Below are positions 12,102-22,229 of a stretch of DNA of 64,000 nt, in pieces. The position numbers were made by a program, and so were the translations under genes. The notes beneath the pieces are model-generated. The model did no database searches. It had not been told where the DNA came from and worked only from the letters and a program-made list of their open reading frames with translations. Each line of letters starts with the position of its first letter. The stretch's first letter is position 1. Origin of the DNA: Sphagnum compactum (taxonomy: Eukaryota > Bryophyta > Sphagnopsida > Sphagnales); NCBI GenBank assembly GCA_965153455.1, contig OZ234493.1, forward strand, positions 23,984,213 to 24,048,212. Reading direction: 5' to 3'.

Positions 12102-12216
12102 GGTGCACTAATGGCTGCTGGTTCACTCTAGCCTTGTGAAAACACTTCCATACCAAGTTGGTTCAATGCTGCTGGTTCACTCTAGCCCTGTGAAAACACT
12201 TCCATACCAGGTTGGT
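12102..12216 (+). repeat. duplicated 54-bp unit resembling a hAT-family terminus
   Basis: GCTGCTGGTTCACTCTAGCC, followed by TGTGAAAACACTTCCATACC, occurs at 12,114 and again at 12,168 (54-bp offset) with few differences. The leading part (GGTGCACTAATGG then CTGCTGGTTCACTCTAGCC) resembles the right terminal repeat of the hAT-type element at 34,080-34,111. It may be a diverged terminus of that family, with the CACTA element inserted about 20 bp to its left. Confidence 0.5.
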
Positions 12217-12240
12217 CCTGGGATCAGGTCATAGTCCATT

Positions 12241-12597
12241 TTTCAGTTGGGATATCGCAGGTATATAACTGGTATTGAGATTGGCACAAAATTGGTAGAA
12301 GGCTGGTATTACCTCAAGTATGTATTAGACTGTTATTGGCATAAGGCTGGTATTACCTCAAGTACATATCAAAGTGGTATTGGTATAAAGTTGGTATTAC
12401 CTCAAGTATGTATGAGACTGGTATTGGTATAAGGTTGGTACTACCTCATGTATGTATGAGACTGGTATTGGTATAAGTCTGGTACTACCTCAAGTATGTA
12501 TGAAACTGGTATTGGTATAAAGCTGGTATTACTTCAAGTATGTGTGAGACTGGTATTGGTATAAGACTGGTATTACCTCAAATATGTTTCAGACTGG
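12241..12597 (+). repeat. tandem array, 44-bp unit, about 7-8 copies
   Basis: The unit reads ACTGGTATTGGTATAAGACT followed by GGTATTACCTCAAGTATGTATGAG, and the period is 44 bp in the central copies. The outer copies are more diverged. A single related unit lies at 36,405-36,460, so the monomer is also dispersed. There are no unique spacers of constant length, so this is a minisatellite and not a CRISPR. Confidence 0.85.
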
Positions 12598-12790
12598 CAG
12601 GGTTAAACAAAAGCGTTCCCTAACTTTCTGTGTATTTGGACAAACAAGAAGCAAGTGCTCTTCATCCTCAACCTTCCCCAAATCGCAGCCTTGACAAAGC
12701 CTCTCTGTGTATGGCACGCCCTTCCATGCACCTAGCACTACCTCAAGCTGCGTGTTACCACATCGAAACAAAAGAGAAATGTTTTTTTGC
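12575..12790 (-). pseudogene. LINE ORF2 C-terminal zinc-knuckle remnant
   Basis: The minus-strand frame at 12,589-12,771 encodes FRCGNTQLEVVLGAW, then RLCQGCDLGKVEDEEHLLLV and CPNTQKVRERF. This is the zf-RVT region at the end of plant LINE-type ORF2 proteins (C..C....VEDE.H.L..C......R..F). Only this tail is present. The rest of the reverse transcriptase is absent, as expected for a fragment. Its 3' end abuts the 44-bp array. Not functional. Confidence 0.7.
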
Positions 12791-12945
12791 TGACAAACTT
12801 TTTTCTGAAAGAAATTTGGAATTTTGTTTTTGAAAAGTTAAAATTCAGACTAATTTTCTTATTTTTTGGCAAATTTTTCGATATCACAAAGTTGAGAAGA
12901 AAAAAAACAAAGAAAAAAAAAACCCTGGTTTGGGTCCTGGGACGG
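12791..12945 (+). repeat. dispersed repeat with A-rich 3' end
   Basis: The stretch ends with GCAAATTTTTCGATATCACA, then AAGTTGAGAAG and an A-rich run leading into CCCTGG. The same terminal structure (ATCACAAA.TTG.(A)n followed by ACCCTG or a similar end) recurs at 37,190-37,345, 38,895-38,930 and 42,860-42,905, all in the plus sense. It resembles a retroposed family such as a SINE, but I did not identify a pol III promoter. Confidence 0.5.
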
Positions 12946-13059
12946 TCCTTTGGAGATCCCCCCCAATCCATTCATCCATCCGTCCAGCCGTCCATCCTTT
13001 GGCATTAGCTTACACATTCATTTCAATACAACAGAGTTTTCAAATTGGGATGGAAGTGT

Positions 13060-13685
13060 AAAGAGAACTGGCAACGGTCTTGTGGCATTTATTGCTTACA
13101 TTTTGGACGACGTGTTTTTGCGACCGTTTCCGTCGTGTCGTGTTGTGTGTACCCACCCCCCTCGTCGGTGTGACGGGAAGCTCTGCTCTTCGTTTCTGCG
13201 CGATCACAAAGAAAGTGAGGATTTTTGTGCAATCAATATCCTCGAGGATTCCTTTGGAGCTCGTCAGTCGATTGGCGACGATTTCCAGCTGCTTGTTGCT
13301 CTTGTCGTTATTGTTGTAATACTACTGCGGGAACACGAGTTGCTCTTTGTCGATAACCAAGTTGTCCGCGCGCGAGTGTATACTTTTGCAGTTTCCGAAG
13401 CGTGAGTTTTCTGCCTCTACATCCACTTCTTGCAGTTCATTGTGACACCACCACGAATTCTCATATTTCTGATTCTTTTGTTTTGAGTACGAGGATTGAG
13501 TTTTTTTGGTTTGCGGGAATCGTGTTGTTGTTATAGAAGCACCGGAGTATTTTTACAGAAATGGCAGCAAGAAAATCAAGCCTTGCTGTTCAACTTTTCA
13601 TATTATCTCCAGGCTTGTGAGGGGAAGAGGGGAAAGGAAGGAGGCAGAATAGCAGCAGCAGCAAGTGCACAGTTTGAAGAAGAAA
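13060..13685 (+). promoter_or_regulatory. GC-richer leader and promoter region of the JASON-like gene
   Basis: Base composition changes sharply near 13,060 from AT-rich repeats to a balanced, CpG-containing stretch. A donor-like GTGAGT at about 13,402 and an acceptor-like TTTTTACAG ending near 13,558 suggest an intron in the 5' leader. A 19-codon open frame with its own ATG (13,561-13,620) precedes the main start and could act as an upstream ORF. The long open frame at 12,950-13,405 overlaps repeat sequence and ends at this putative donor; I treat it as leader. Confidence 0.45.
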
Positions 13686-16600
13686 ATGGGGTGGCTCTCG
13701 GCATGTCTTGGAGGAGGACATACAACCAAACAGCAGAGACATTGTTCCAAAACATTCATTCCTCACCATAGCAGCAGGGTAAGACATTGCAAATGACCTA
13801 TCTCATTCCCAGCTTCGTCTTTTTCTTCTTGACTTGGAGTCCCCCTCTCTTGTTTTGCACTGCCTTTGAAGGTCCATTGCAGAGCTCAGTGCAAAAGTTG
13901 TCACATCTTGAGTCCAAACACAACCTCGTATTCAGCCCTTCAGAAGAATATGTATGATGTATGTTCTGAGGAGCTCCTGTTTCCTGCAGCACAAGGGGGA
14001 ACTTACTGTTTAAAGTCTCTGCTTATTCTTTGCTTTTTTTTTTCAGGGAAGATTGAGTAGCCTTCCAAATCATTTGAAGCTTCCTCAAGCAGCAAGAGAA
14101 GGTATGTGTGCACCTGTGTTAATTCGCTGCTGCTTCCCTATTCTGAACTTCTCTCAATCAAGAGGAGTCCCTTGATCAAGACTTTGGCCTGAAGATTCCT
14201 CTTGATTCGTTTACAACATCTAATAATGCTCATCCTTTCTCTGGTATCTAGGGCATGAATCAGTGGACCATATTTTGAGGAAGACTGCAGCTCCTCCACC
14301 AACAAGTTCCACATGTCGTGATCTGCGGAAGGTTGATGTGAGTAGGCAAAGAAAATCAACCAGCAGCACAATGCTGAATATACGCATTGAAGGGGAAATT
14401 GATACAGAGATAAGCTTGCAATCAGATGTGCATGAAATGAAGGAGGAATTGGCCACACTCCGCCAGATTCTGGCAGTGGAAGCAGACCAAACCAGGAAAC
14501 TCAAGGAAGAGGTGAGGTATCTAACCCCTGCCCTTCAATACTGAACATCTGCAAGCTCATGTGATTCAACCGTACACTTCCAGTTCCAAACTAGTTAAGC
14601 TTCCAGAACTGGGAATACAAGCAGCACACCACATGATACAGCAGAGCAAAGTATTTACTACGAAAGACCAATGCTCTTCCTTGAGGATCTGTTGAGTTTC
14701 ATCAGGCAATTGTTACTTGCTTGCACAGTATGGAAGCCAATGCATGATACTTCTTCTAAGGCATTTGTACTCTGTCAACAGGTCAACTTTCTGCGCTCAT
14801 GTGGTGTCCTTCAAAAGGATTTTGAGAGAAAAGGCCTAGAAAGTGACAATCTTGCTTCTCCAGATGATGGGCACTCATTTTCAGGCCATTCTGATGAAGG
14901 CCACAATCATAAATTAAAAAAGCATCAACGTGAAGGAGGCAGCAGTGTCAAGCAGCTTTATAAATGCTACTCAGGACCTATGAATTGGAACACCAGTTCA
15001 ATCAAATCCTCAAGCTTGCCCAAGTGCTCCCCCGTTTTGTGAGTTCTTCTATCAAAAATCATGTAAATTGTGTTCTGCTATTGGCAAATAGTAAATTAAA
15101 TGCTCAGACCAATTTAATTTTCTGTATCTCAAGGGATTCAGACATGAACCCCTCTTGCTGTTATGCACAGGTCCGCAGCTGCTGCAGAGAAAATAGCAAA
15201 GTGCATGCAGACGGAGCATGCAAGATTGTCAGCCCAAAGAGCAAGTCTGACTCCCAAGCTCCAATTCCATCAGAAAGTGCATGATTGTCAAGATGACAGG
15301 GGTATGTTAAACCATGGAAGTGAAGAGGGAGATGCAGATTTGCATGGAAGATCAGTTCCACAGGCCTCAACAATCAATGGGAGTCAGATAAACTTGACAG
15401 AGCTTGGTTCAAAGCCCCAACTTGTGTCATGGGCACATAATGTGAACTTTGGGGCAAAACCTGTTGGAGACATGCAGAATGCTGGAGCACAGCAGGTATC
15501 TATGTTATTCAGACTGAGCTATACATGTCTTGGTTGTTTATATTATGTGCATGATCTGATCCTTCTTGGGGATGATCATACTTTCAGGGAGAACATCAAG
15601 TTGAAGATTTGAAGACCCTGAAGGGAAAATCAAATGCAGAAGCTTTGGAGGTAGTACAGTGGATTGAAGTGCGAGCTAGTCCAATTTCAAGTAGCTCCTC
15701 ATCAAATGTGAAAGATAAAACCAAATTTCCTGGTAAATCATCAGCACACATGCGAGCCATGTTAGTGGGGGCTAATGATGTCACTAAGCGTTCTCAAAGA
15801 GCAGCAAGAAGGCAGCAGAAAAGATCAGGTGCTCGGGCAGAGAATTCGCCTGGAGATCACAATTTTGCTGTGACAAGCTCAAGCCATGTTGGAATAGCTG
15901 ACCATCCTGGATCCCAACTGACAATGGGCACTCTGGCAAAATTCAAACAGGCTCAGCAGCAGCTAATTCCTGGACACTATTCCTTGACTGGGAACAACAC
16001 ATTTCGAACATCAAGAAAGAGACATCTGGGCTTGTGGTTGCGAGGATTTCAAACTCCTTTATCACCTGTCAGAGAATGCTTGTCTGTTGAAGAAAAATCT
16101 TGCAGCAGAGAGAGTGGCAACAGTGAGGCTTCTGCTGCATGTGATTCTGGCCATGTACAAAGCCGTCAAAGAAATTGTCATGCACTTGATGCAGTAAACT
16201 CTGTTGAAAAGAATCATCACAGTCATGAAAGCCATACAGGATATGATGCTGATGTCACTCCTGTTAATGGGACTGGTGATCAGGAAATGGAGTGTTGCAT
16301 AGGGAAAAAGAATGGAGACCTGAACTCCTTGGAGAAGGAACCTCATTTGTTCCTTGACAGCATTGATTTGGAGCCAATCCAATGCGCCTCCCCAACTCTG
16401 TCTCAGAAAAGAGCAGCTTCCATGGGAATTGGTTCCGTCTGCACTTTGGCTGTTTCATCACCTCTCTTCTCAGATAGTCAAGAGTTTGACAGGATGGAAG
16501 TTGGGGATAGTGTAGACTGGGATGAGACCTGTGGGTCTGATGAGGATGCTTCAATTGGCATGCAGTTAATAGAGTGCAGCTCACCGTCTTTTTCTCCAAA

Positions 16601-17198
16601 GAAGAAGAAGAAGACCCCAATAACTGCGACTCGTCTATCAGTCAAGGGTGAGTTTCATTCTGTGGTGGATTCAGCTGAGGATGCTGGGGGGAAGGATCAC
16701 ATGGTTGCAGTAGAGTCATCATCTGAGGGTTCATTCACTGGAAACATCTTGACATGGAATCCTTCACCAAAAGCAAATGATCAGAACTGGTATTCAGATG
16801 CAATAGAAGCATTACAGAATATGAATGATGTCCAAATCTCAAATGAGCTGTGCATGTCAAGCTTTGAGGAGAAGTCCCCAGCAATGAACCAGCAGAAGCA
16901 GGAACAGCTTGATGATGATGATGCAAGGTCATCATCACATGGAAATTCTTCAGAGAGTGAAGCTCTGAAGAGAGCTTTCTTTTGGTGTGAATCTGAAACT
17001 GATGTCCACAAGAATGTTGGTAGATATGAAGAGGAAGTTACCCAAAATGAAGATGACAGTGAAGAACTATACCAAATGGGGGAGAAGTCACAACTACAGT
17101 CTTCATTGGTCATGAATGGGATTCAGCACAGGAGATCGGTGCTCAAGTCATGCACAAACTCCAAGAGAGGTAAAATGCTTAAGCTGATTGTGTTATAA
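13686..17198 (+). CDS. JASON-like protein, six exons
   Basis: Exons by GT/AG sites and frame continuity: 13,686-13,778, 14,047-14,101, 14,252-14,511, 14,782-15,038, 15,171-15,495 and 15,588 to about 17,198, giving roughly 866 residues. The protein starts MGWLSACLGGG, has RLSSL near residue 33, then a short charged helix (MKEELATLRQILAVE) leading into KLKEEVNFLRSCG across the exon 3/4 junction (near residues 133-144). In plant JASON proteins a MGCFF..CF start, an RLS.LF motif and an LK.EAKFLK.CGT motif occur in the same order. JASON in Arabidopsis is needed for spindle organisation in male meiosis. The C-terminal half is acidic, Ser-rich and low in conservation, with a segment WNPSPKANDQNWYSDAIEAL that may match the family's C-terminal block. 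The family call is from motif memory and is moderate. The 3' end is uncertain: a donor at 17,170 would replace the last residues with a stop just past the next acceptor. Confidence 0.6.
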
Positions 17199-20100
17199 TG
17201 CACTTAATTTATTTTCTCAACCTTCAATTGTACCATTGCAGAATAAGCCAGAAAACAGAGTTTACTGTACAGTCTGTAAAGTCTGCTGGCGTTACCAATC
17301 ACAACCAAGAATTTCAGTCTAGACAAAAGCAATATCCTTGCTTGATCTTGGAATTGATAGATCTGGTCAGGAGGAGCTCGTGAGTTTACTTAGGAAATAA
17401 AACAACAGGATGTTTGTATGATGTAACTATCAAGTAATGCCATTGTGGTTGTTGTTTTGTTGTGCAGAATCCTTAAGGGGAGATGGCAAATTTACAGAGA
17501 CAAATGATTACTGCATTGAACCAAAGGACCTTTCCCAAATCTCGCACATCGTGGACAAAGAGAATATCATCTACAAGGACCTTTCCTAAGGGCTGCAATT
17601 TGCCAGACATATGCTACACCAACAACACATGTAAGAGGTTGATTGGTTAAGGGCTCATTTTAGGGTGCACTGCCTAACCCTCGGTCCCAAGTTTATAAAT
17701 TGACTGATTAAGGTCACAAAGGATGCCAACTCTGACCTTGTAAAGAGATCTTCATGTTGTGGCTGGTGTTCATATTGGACATTCAGAGAACTGGCCTCTT
17801 CTTGGGGGCAACAATTTCTTAGAATCACACCTTGTTCACCCCACCCTCTTGTTTTCCAGTGATTTTGAGATCTTAGAACCCTTGTTTCTTGAGATACAGT
17901 GGTCCTGGGGCAAAAGAAGCAAGGTTCAGGAATGTGCAATCTGGACATTAACCTTGACACTAATTATAAGTGAGGGGGATGGAAGAGTGGGCTTTCATGA
18001 TTTTGATTGACTTTGTACTAGTGAAATCTCCTGCAGGATATGTTCTTGCCCCTGCTTTCATGTTGAGGTCCATGGGGCCAAGCCATCAAGGCACACCAGG
18101 TGACAGAACACGGCATGAGGAGCCACCTTCTCTGGTGTCCTGTGAATAAGGTGGAATTGGCACTTCTCTCAAAACACTCAAATTCTGCAATGCAAGAAGC
18201 CTGGAAAAAAGGCTGAATAGGCCATAAAAATCTTTTGTGGCAAATGAAATCAAAGGTTCTTGTTGCAGTTCCAAGCAAAATATTGGTATGAGGGCATTGA
18301 GTGATGATGCCCTTTGAGGAAAACCATTGCAACAATGACATGTTTTGCCTAGGGCCCTAGCAGCAAGGCATAATGATGCCTTGTGAATTGTGGGTGAAGC
18401 CAAAGTCGGTATCATTTTTTGCCAAATGTTTGCACCTTGGTGAATTTTTTTTCAAAACAGCCAAAGAAAGAAAAAAGGAAAAAATGTTTTGAGGTTTTTT
18501 AATAATAATTTGTTTTTCTTGGATAATTTTTTGAAAAGGAAAGTCGCCAGATGTAGACCATTTGGGTACTACTTGGGTAACCACATGCACCAGGAATTCT
18601 AAAAGAATGGTCTCTGGCCTTTTCATTTGCAGCTATATATTTTTGGGATATTTTCTTAAAAAACCTTGGTCTGGGTTGTAATTACATTAGGCAGATTTAA
18701 TTGTAATTAGTTTATCCCTGGTAAATAATCAACTCTCAATATTAGGCAAAGAAAATAATAAGAAGATGATTCGGCTTGAGGTTTAACATATACTACACCA
18801 CCCAAAATTAAAAACCTTCCCTCTTCTCTGTTTAGCTATCATGGGTGAATTCGTGGTTATCTGGTTACATGACGCTTGGGTACAAATGGGGTGCCAACAA
18901 AACCTTAGATTGGAAACATTGTAGCATTTTGGTACCTAGTGTGTGAAGATGACTTTAAAGGTGCAGCAATGAAAGTCAATTTCACAACTTCTTTGTCTTT
19001 GAAATTTAGACATGCTTGCAAGTTGCTTGCTTGTGCAAGTTTATCAATTGTTGTGTTTAATGATTCATATCCGAAGTTTGGAAGGATAGGGAGACTTTGT
19101 TCCATCGCTGAGCATTTTGCTTTTGTTGACACTTTTTACACAAATGCCTGGTTTTTGCTGGGATGGCCAAAGGATGGGTGGTTGTGAAAACTTGTGTATT
19201 TTCAGAGGATGCCCATATAACTAAAACCATAAATCTCAGGAGAAAATCTTCTATCTACTCTACCTCTAAATTGGTCAAACTGGACGTCAGCAAAATATTC
19301 GGAACAAGGTGTGGGAACACATTGGGAACTTGTAGGAAACACTTTGGGAACATCAAAATACAAAAGCTTCACTCTCCTTTTGTAGTTTTCATACTAGTTC
19401 TGCTTCTGCCTGTCGTTAGTTCCTGTGGCTTCCTGGTGCTCACTGCTCACAGTTTGCTCTGATCCAACTTCTCAATGTTCCCCTTCAGCCTTGGCCCTTG
19501 CTTCTGGCCTACAATGGTTCGTTTTAACACCCCCCTCCCCCCCCCCCCCCCCTCTTTCATCAGTCTATAGGTAGAAGCTATCCTTCAATGGGTAAAGCCC
19601 GAGGCCATGGGCTTTTACCAAGCCTAAGAACTGCTTCAGTTTTTATAACATCATTATTATTATTACTAGTGATACCCAGTGGGTATAGGTACCCACGTGT
19701 AGTCTCTAAGGAACTCCTTATGTTATTTTTCTCGAGGTCGAGCCTATTTTAATGTAGCGAGAGCTTTCTTGCGGATTGTCTATGATGACATGCTAAGGAT
19801 TTTTATTTCAAATTTACACCCACTCAAGACAGCAACGCTAACGTTAGAGAGATGGCTAAAAGTCATCTACTTTATGTCCTCAATGGGAGAGAAGTACCAT
19901 GGGGAAAAAACCAAAAAAAATTGAGGATGTTTCAATAAGTGGAATGACTGCCAGAGAGAGCATTCTGCATTTTGAAATGGCCCAACTAGTGAATGAAGAA
20001 ATACCCTGGGTTACATGCCCTTTAATTACACTAAAAAAGATCAGAGCAGGTGTTTAAGGGGAGGTCTTGAGTTAAATTCTTGAAATTTCTATGTGGTTTT

Positions 20101-20640
20101 GTGAGGAGTGGCAGGTATAGTATCCATGTTTGTGTATGGTATACGTTTATAGCTACCTGTACATATATTGATTGGCATATTTCTGTATTTATGTAGTCAA
20201 GCTCCAGGATCATCGTCGCCTTGGTCGCCATCTGCCCTTCCTCCTCTGGTCTTTCGCCTTGAAAATTTACCCAGGAGGTTTCCCTTTCAGATGTGCACAT
20301 CATTTGCCTTTCACAAAGCTAAGTCAGGCTCAAGAATCCCACTTCCCAATCTGGTTTCAATTCCCCAGGTTTTGTGCTTCCTGGGTTCCCTAAACCCTAA
20401 CGATGGAGCAGTAGAGAAGACAGATAGATGCATAACCTAAAAGAAGAACCTTAGACCAAGTCTTTGTCAGAACATCATTTGTCTTCACACCATCATCTTC
20501 CTCGCACTATGCAGGTTCACAATGGTGATTGTTTGAAAAGCAAAAGAAGTCCTCCAGCGTGATGATCAAAAGTTTTGAGGAAACCTTCAAAATTTCACAA
20601 AATGTTGTTTGGTAAGCAAAAGCATGTCCATAATTCCAGT
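17199..20640. other. intergenic; possible 3' UTR exons of the JASON-like gene
   Basis: Acceptor-like TTGCAG (about 17,242), donor-like GTGAGT (17,381) and acceptor-like TGTGCAG (17,467) could be non-coding 3' exons of the upstream gene. From 17,650 to 20,640 I recognise no gene. A C-homopolymer lies near 19,521-19,551, and 20,385-20,430 is a partial copy of the leader of the TMEM45 gene (see 22,120-22,165). Confidence 0.4.
19591..19621 (+). repeat. small hairpin repeat, also present at 44,737-44,766
   Basis: GGTAAAGCCC, 8 bases, then GGGCTTTTACC forms a stem of about 10 bp. A sister copy with the same stem (GGTAAAGCCC...GGGCTTTACC) lies at 44,737-44,766 in intron 4 of the GDSL gene. The two sites otherwise differ, so the hairpin may be the end structure of a small dispersed element. 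Confidence 0.45.
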
Positions 20641-20902
20641 TCACAGATGCAATGTATCAGACACCAAACATTAAAGATGACAAAGAAGAAAAGACAGACA
20701 AGTCTGCAAAGAAAAAGATAAAACCAAACCCTCTTCGAAGTGTGAAAGCAAGAGATCACCAGAGATCATTACTGTCCAAATGCAACTTGCAAGAGTGCTT
20801 GAGCTGTGTTTATTGGATTATTATTTGCTTGCATGCTTTATTCTCAGTACTAAGTACTACTGGTGTTCCTGTTTTGATGAAACACCAGGTTGACGTACCA
20901 CT

Positions 20903-21361
20903 TCAAGGTGCCAAGGCATGGTATCTAATTTTGTCTAAATACACAAGAGTCTCTACTGGAAAAATTAACCTGTTAACTGTCTCACTTGATGTGTTCTGTG
21001 ATGGTGCTTGACACCTTGAAATAACCCTAGCATTATGCATGGCAAAGGAAAGAGAGAACCACATCAATGAACTGAAGCCAACAAGCTGGTTAAAGAGGAG
21101 TTTGCTCAGATGAACCAGCTCTATTTGTTTACTGCAAGAAGGACATGGGAACTGGCCTCTGCCCTTGCAAGCGAGACAAGGAGTGCTCTCTCTTGGTTCT
21201 GAGGAAAGAGCACTAAAAAACCCATCAGTCACTTGACCACGTCCTTTGCACTTGAGGCATGGCAGTTTTGTCACACCTCCACATTCCTCACACAATTTCA
21301 AAGACCTGCAGCAGTTGCTCACCAACCCAAACTCTCCAAACCTCATCAGAACACCAGTGAT
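20903..21361 (-). CDS. DnaJ-type cysteine-rich zinc-finger protein (BSD2-like), partial model
   Basis: The minus-strand frame encodes LCEECGGVTKLPCLKCKGRG, a 20-residue linker, then CLACKGRGQFPCPSC. These repeated CxxC units, two of them CxxCxGxG, are the signature of the DnaJ cysteine-rich domain found in small plastid chaperone-like proteins such as BSD2; no J domain is present. An acceptor-like CTTGCTCAG precedes the exon at 21,361. A donor-like GTAAAC after CCTTCTTGCA would end it at 21,133. Without that splice the frame runs on to 20,903 with no further Cys motifs, so the lower end is doubtful. An upstream ATG at 21,752 opens a frame beginning MANVTVSEIAS, with a strong donor (ACA|GTAAGTG) after five codons, and may be the first exon. 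The domain is clear; the exon structure and location in the cell are not. Confidence 0.55.
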   Translation of the reverse strand: MTGVLMRFGEFGLVSNCCRSLKLCEECGGVTKLPCLKCKGRGQVTDGFFSALSSEPRESTPCLACKGRGQFPCPSCSKQIELVHLSKLLFNQLVGFSSLMWFSLSFAMHNARVISRCQAPSQNTSSETVNRLIFPVETLVYLDKIRYHALAP

Positions 21362-21752
21362 CTGAGCAAGAAAACAAGAGATGAAGAAGAAGAGGATAGT
21401 AATATAGCCAAGTATCTATCTGTGGAGCCTCCTCTTGTATATCTTTTCAGAATTTGTGAAGACTCTTTAGCAATGGCAAGCACAAGCAATGGCCACGATT
21501 TCACCTTGAAGCCGTAACAGATTCAAATTGCCACTAGCACTCTTGCTTGGAAGGAAATCTCGCAAGGTGGAGAAAGACAGATGAGAGAGACAGACCGAAA
21601 GAAAAAGTGAAAGAGATAAGGAGGCTAGATTTACTGAACGTGCGTTGGGAGCGCGCAACGAAAGAGTCGACTTTGGGAGCAGCCGAAGCAGCAATTAGGA
21701 GCAGTGCACCAACGCCGAAGCTTGCAATCTCACTTACTGTAACATTGGCCAT

Positions 21753-22229
21753 GGCTCCTGCTTTGCTAACTGCTATTCTCCCTTCCTTCCTCTTCTTCTA
21801 AAGTTCGAAATCCTCAAGTCATCAAAAAACTACATCCGAGCGTTCTCTGTGGCGAGAAAGCAATGAGTTTGAACGCCTAATTCCCCTTCAAGCATATGCA
21901 TGAGATTTAAGAAGAAATCTCCACAACAACACGTTGAAGGTATCACTACAAACGAAAGAGTACATTCACAACCTTGAGGAAAGCGCTCACAAAGTATTCA
22001 CAATTTCACATTCATATCTTCAGACTTTGCATTTGCAGGTTGCATGGAAGAAGCATTACAAACTGAAGAGAAACCGCGTTCCCTGAGTTCCTTAAATTAT
22101 GGTGATCATTAGGGTTCATTAGGGTTCCTTAAACCCTAATGAAGGAGCAGTAGAGAAGACAGAGAGAGAGACACAAACGACACACACACAGACAAAGAGA
22201 GAGCAGAGAAGACAAAGAAGTTGAGAGAA
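21753..22229. promoter_or_regulatory. shared promoter between divergent DnaJ-type and TMEM45 genes
   Basis: The minus-strand zinc-finger gene (candidate ATG at 21,752) and the plus-strand TMEM45 gene (ATG at 22,230) are arranged head-to-head about 480 bp apart. The interval contains a telo-box-like AAACCCTAA at about 22,130 and a purine-rich GAGAGAGACACAAACGACAC tract just before the start, typical of plant 5' leaders. No TATA box was placed with confidence. Confidence 0.45.

Noticed and set aside
12241-12597. CRISPR-like regular repeats
   Set aside because: The units are contiguous with no unique spacers and the genome is a plant; it is a minisatellite.
12950-13405. 151-residue open frame upstream of the JASON-like gene
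   Set aside because: It starts inside repeat sequence, has no family resemblance and ends at a donor-like site; more likely a 5' leader exon.
14138-14504. Minus-strand frames opposite JASON-like exon 3
   Set aside because: Shadows of the plus-strand exon, whose splice sites and phases join cleanly.
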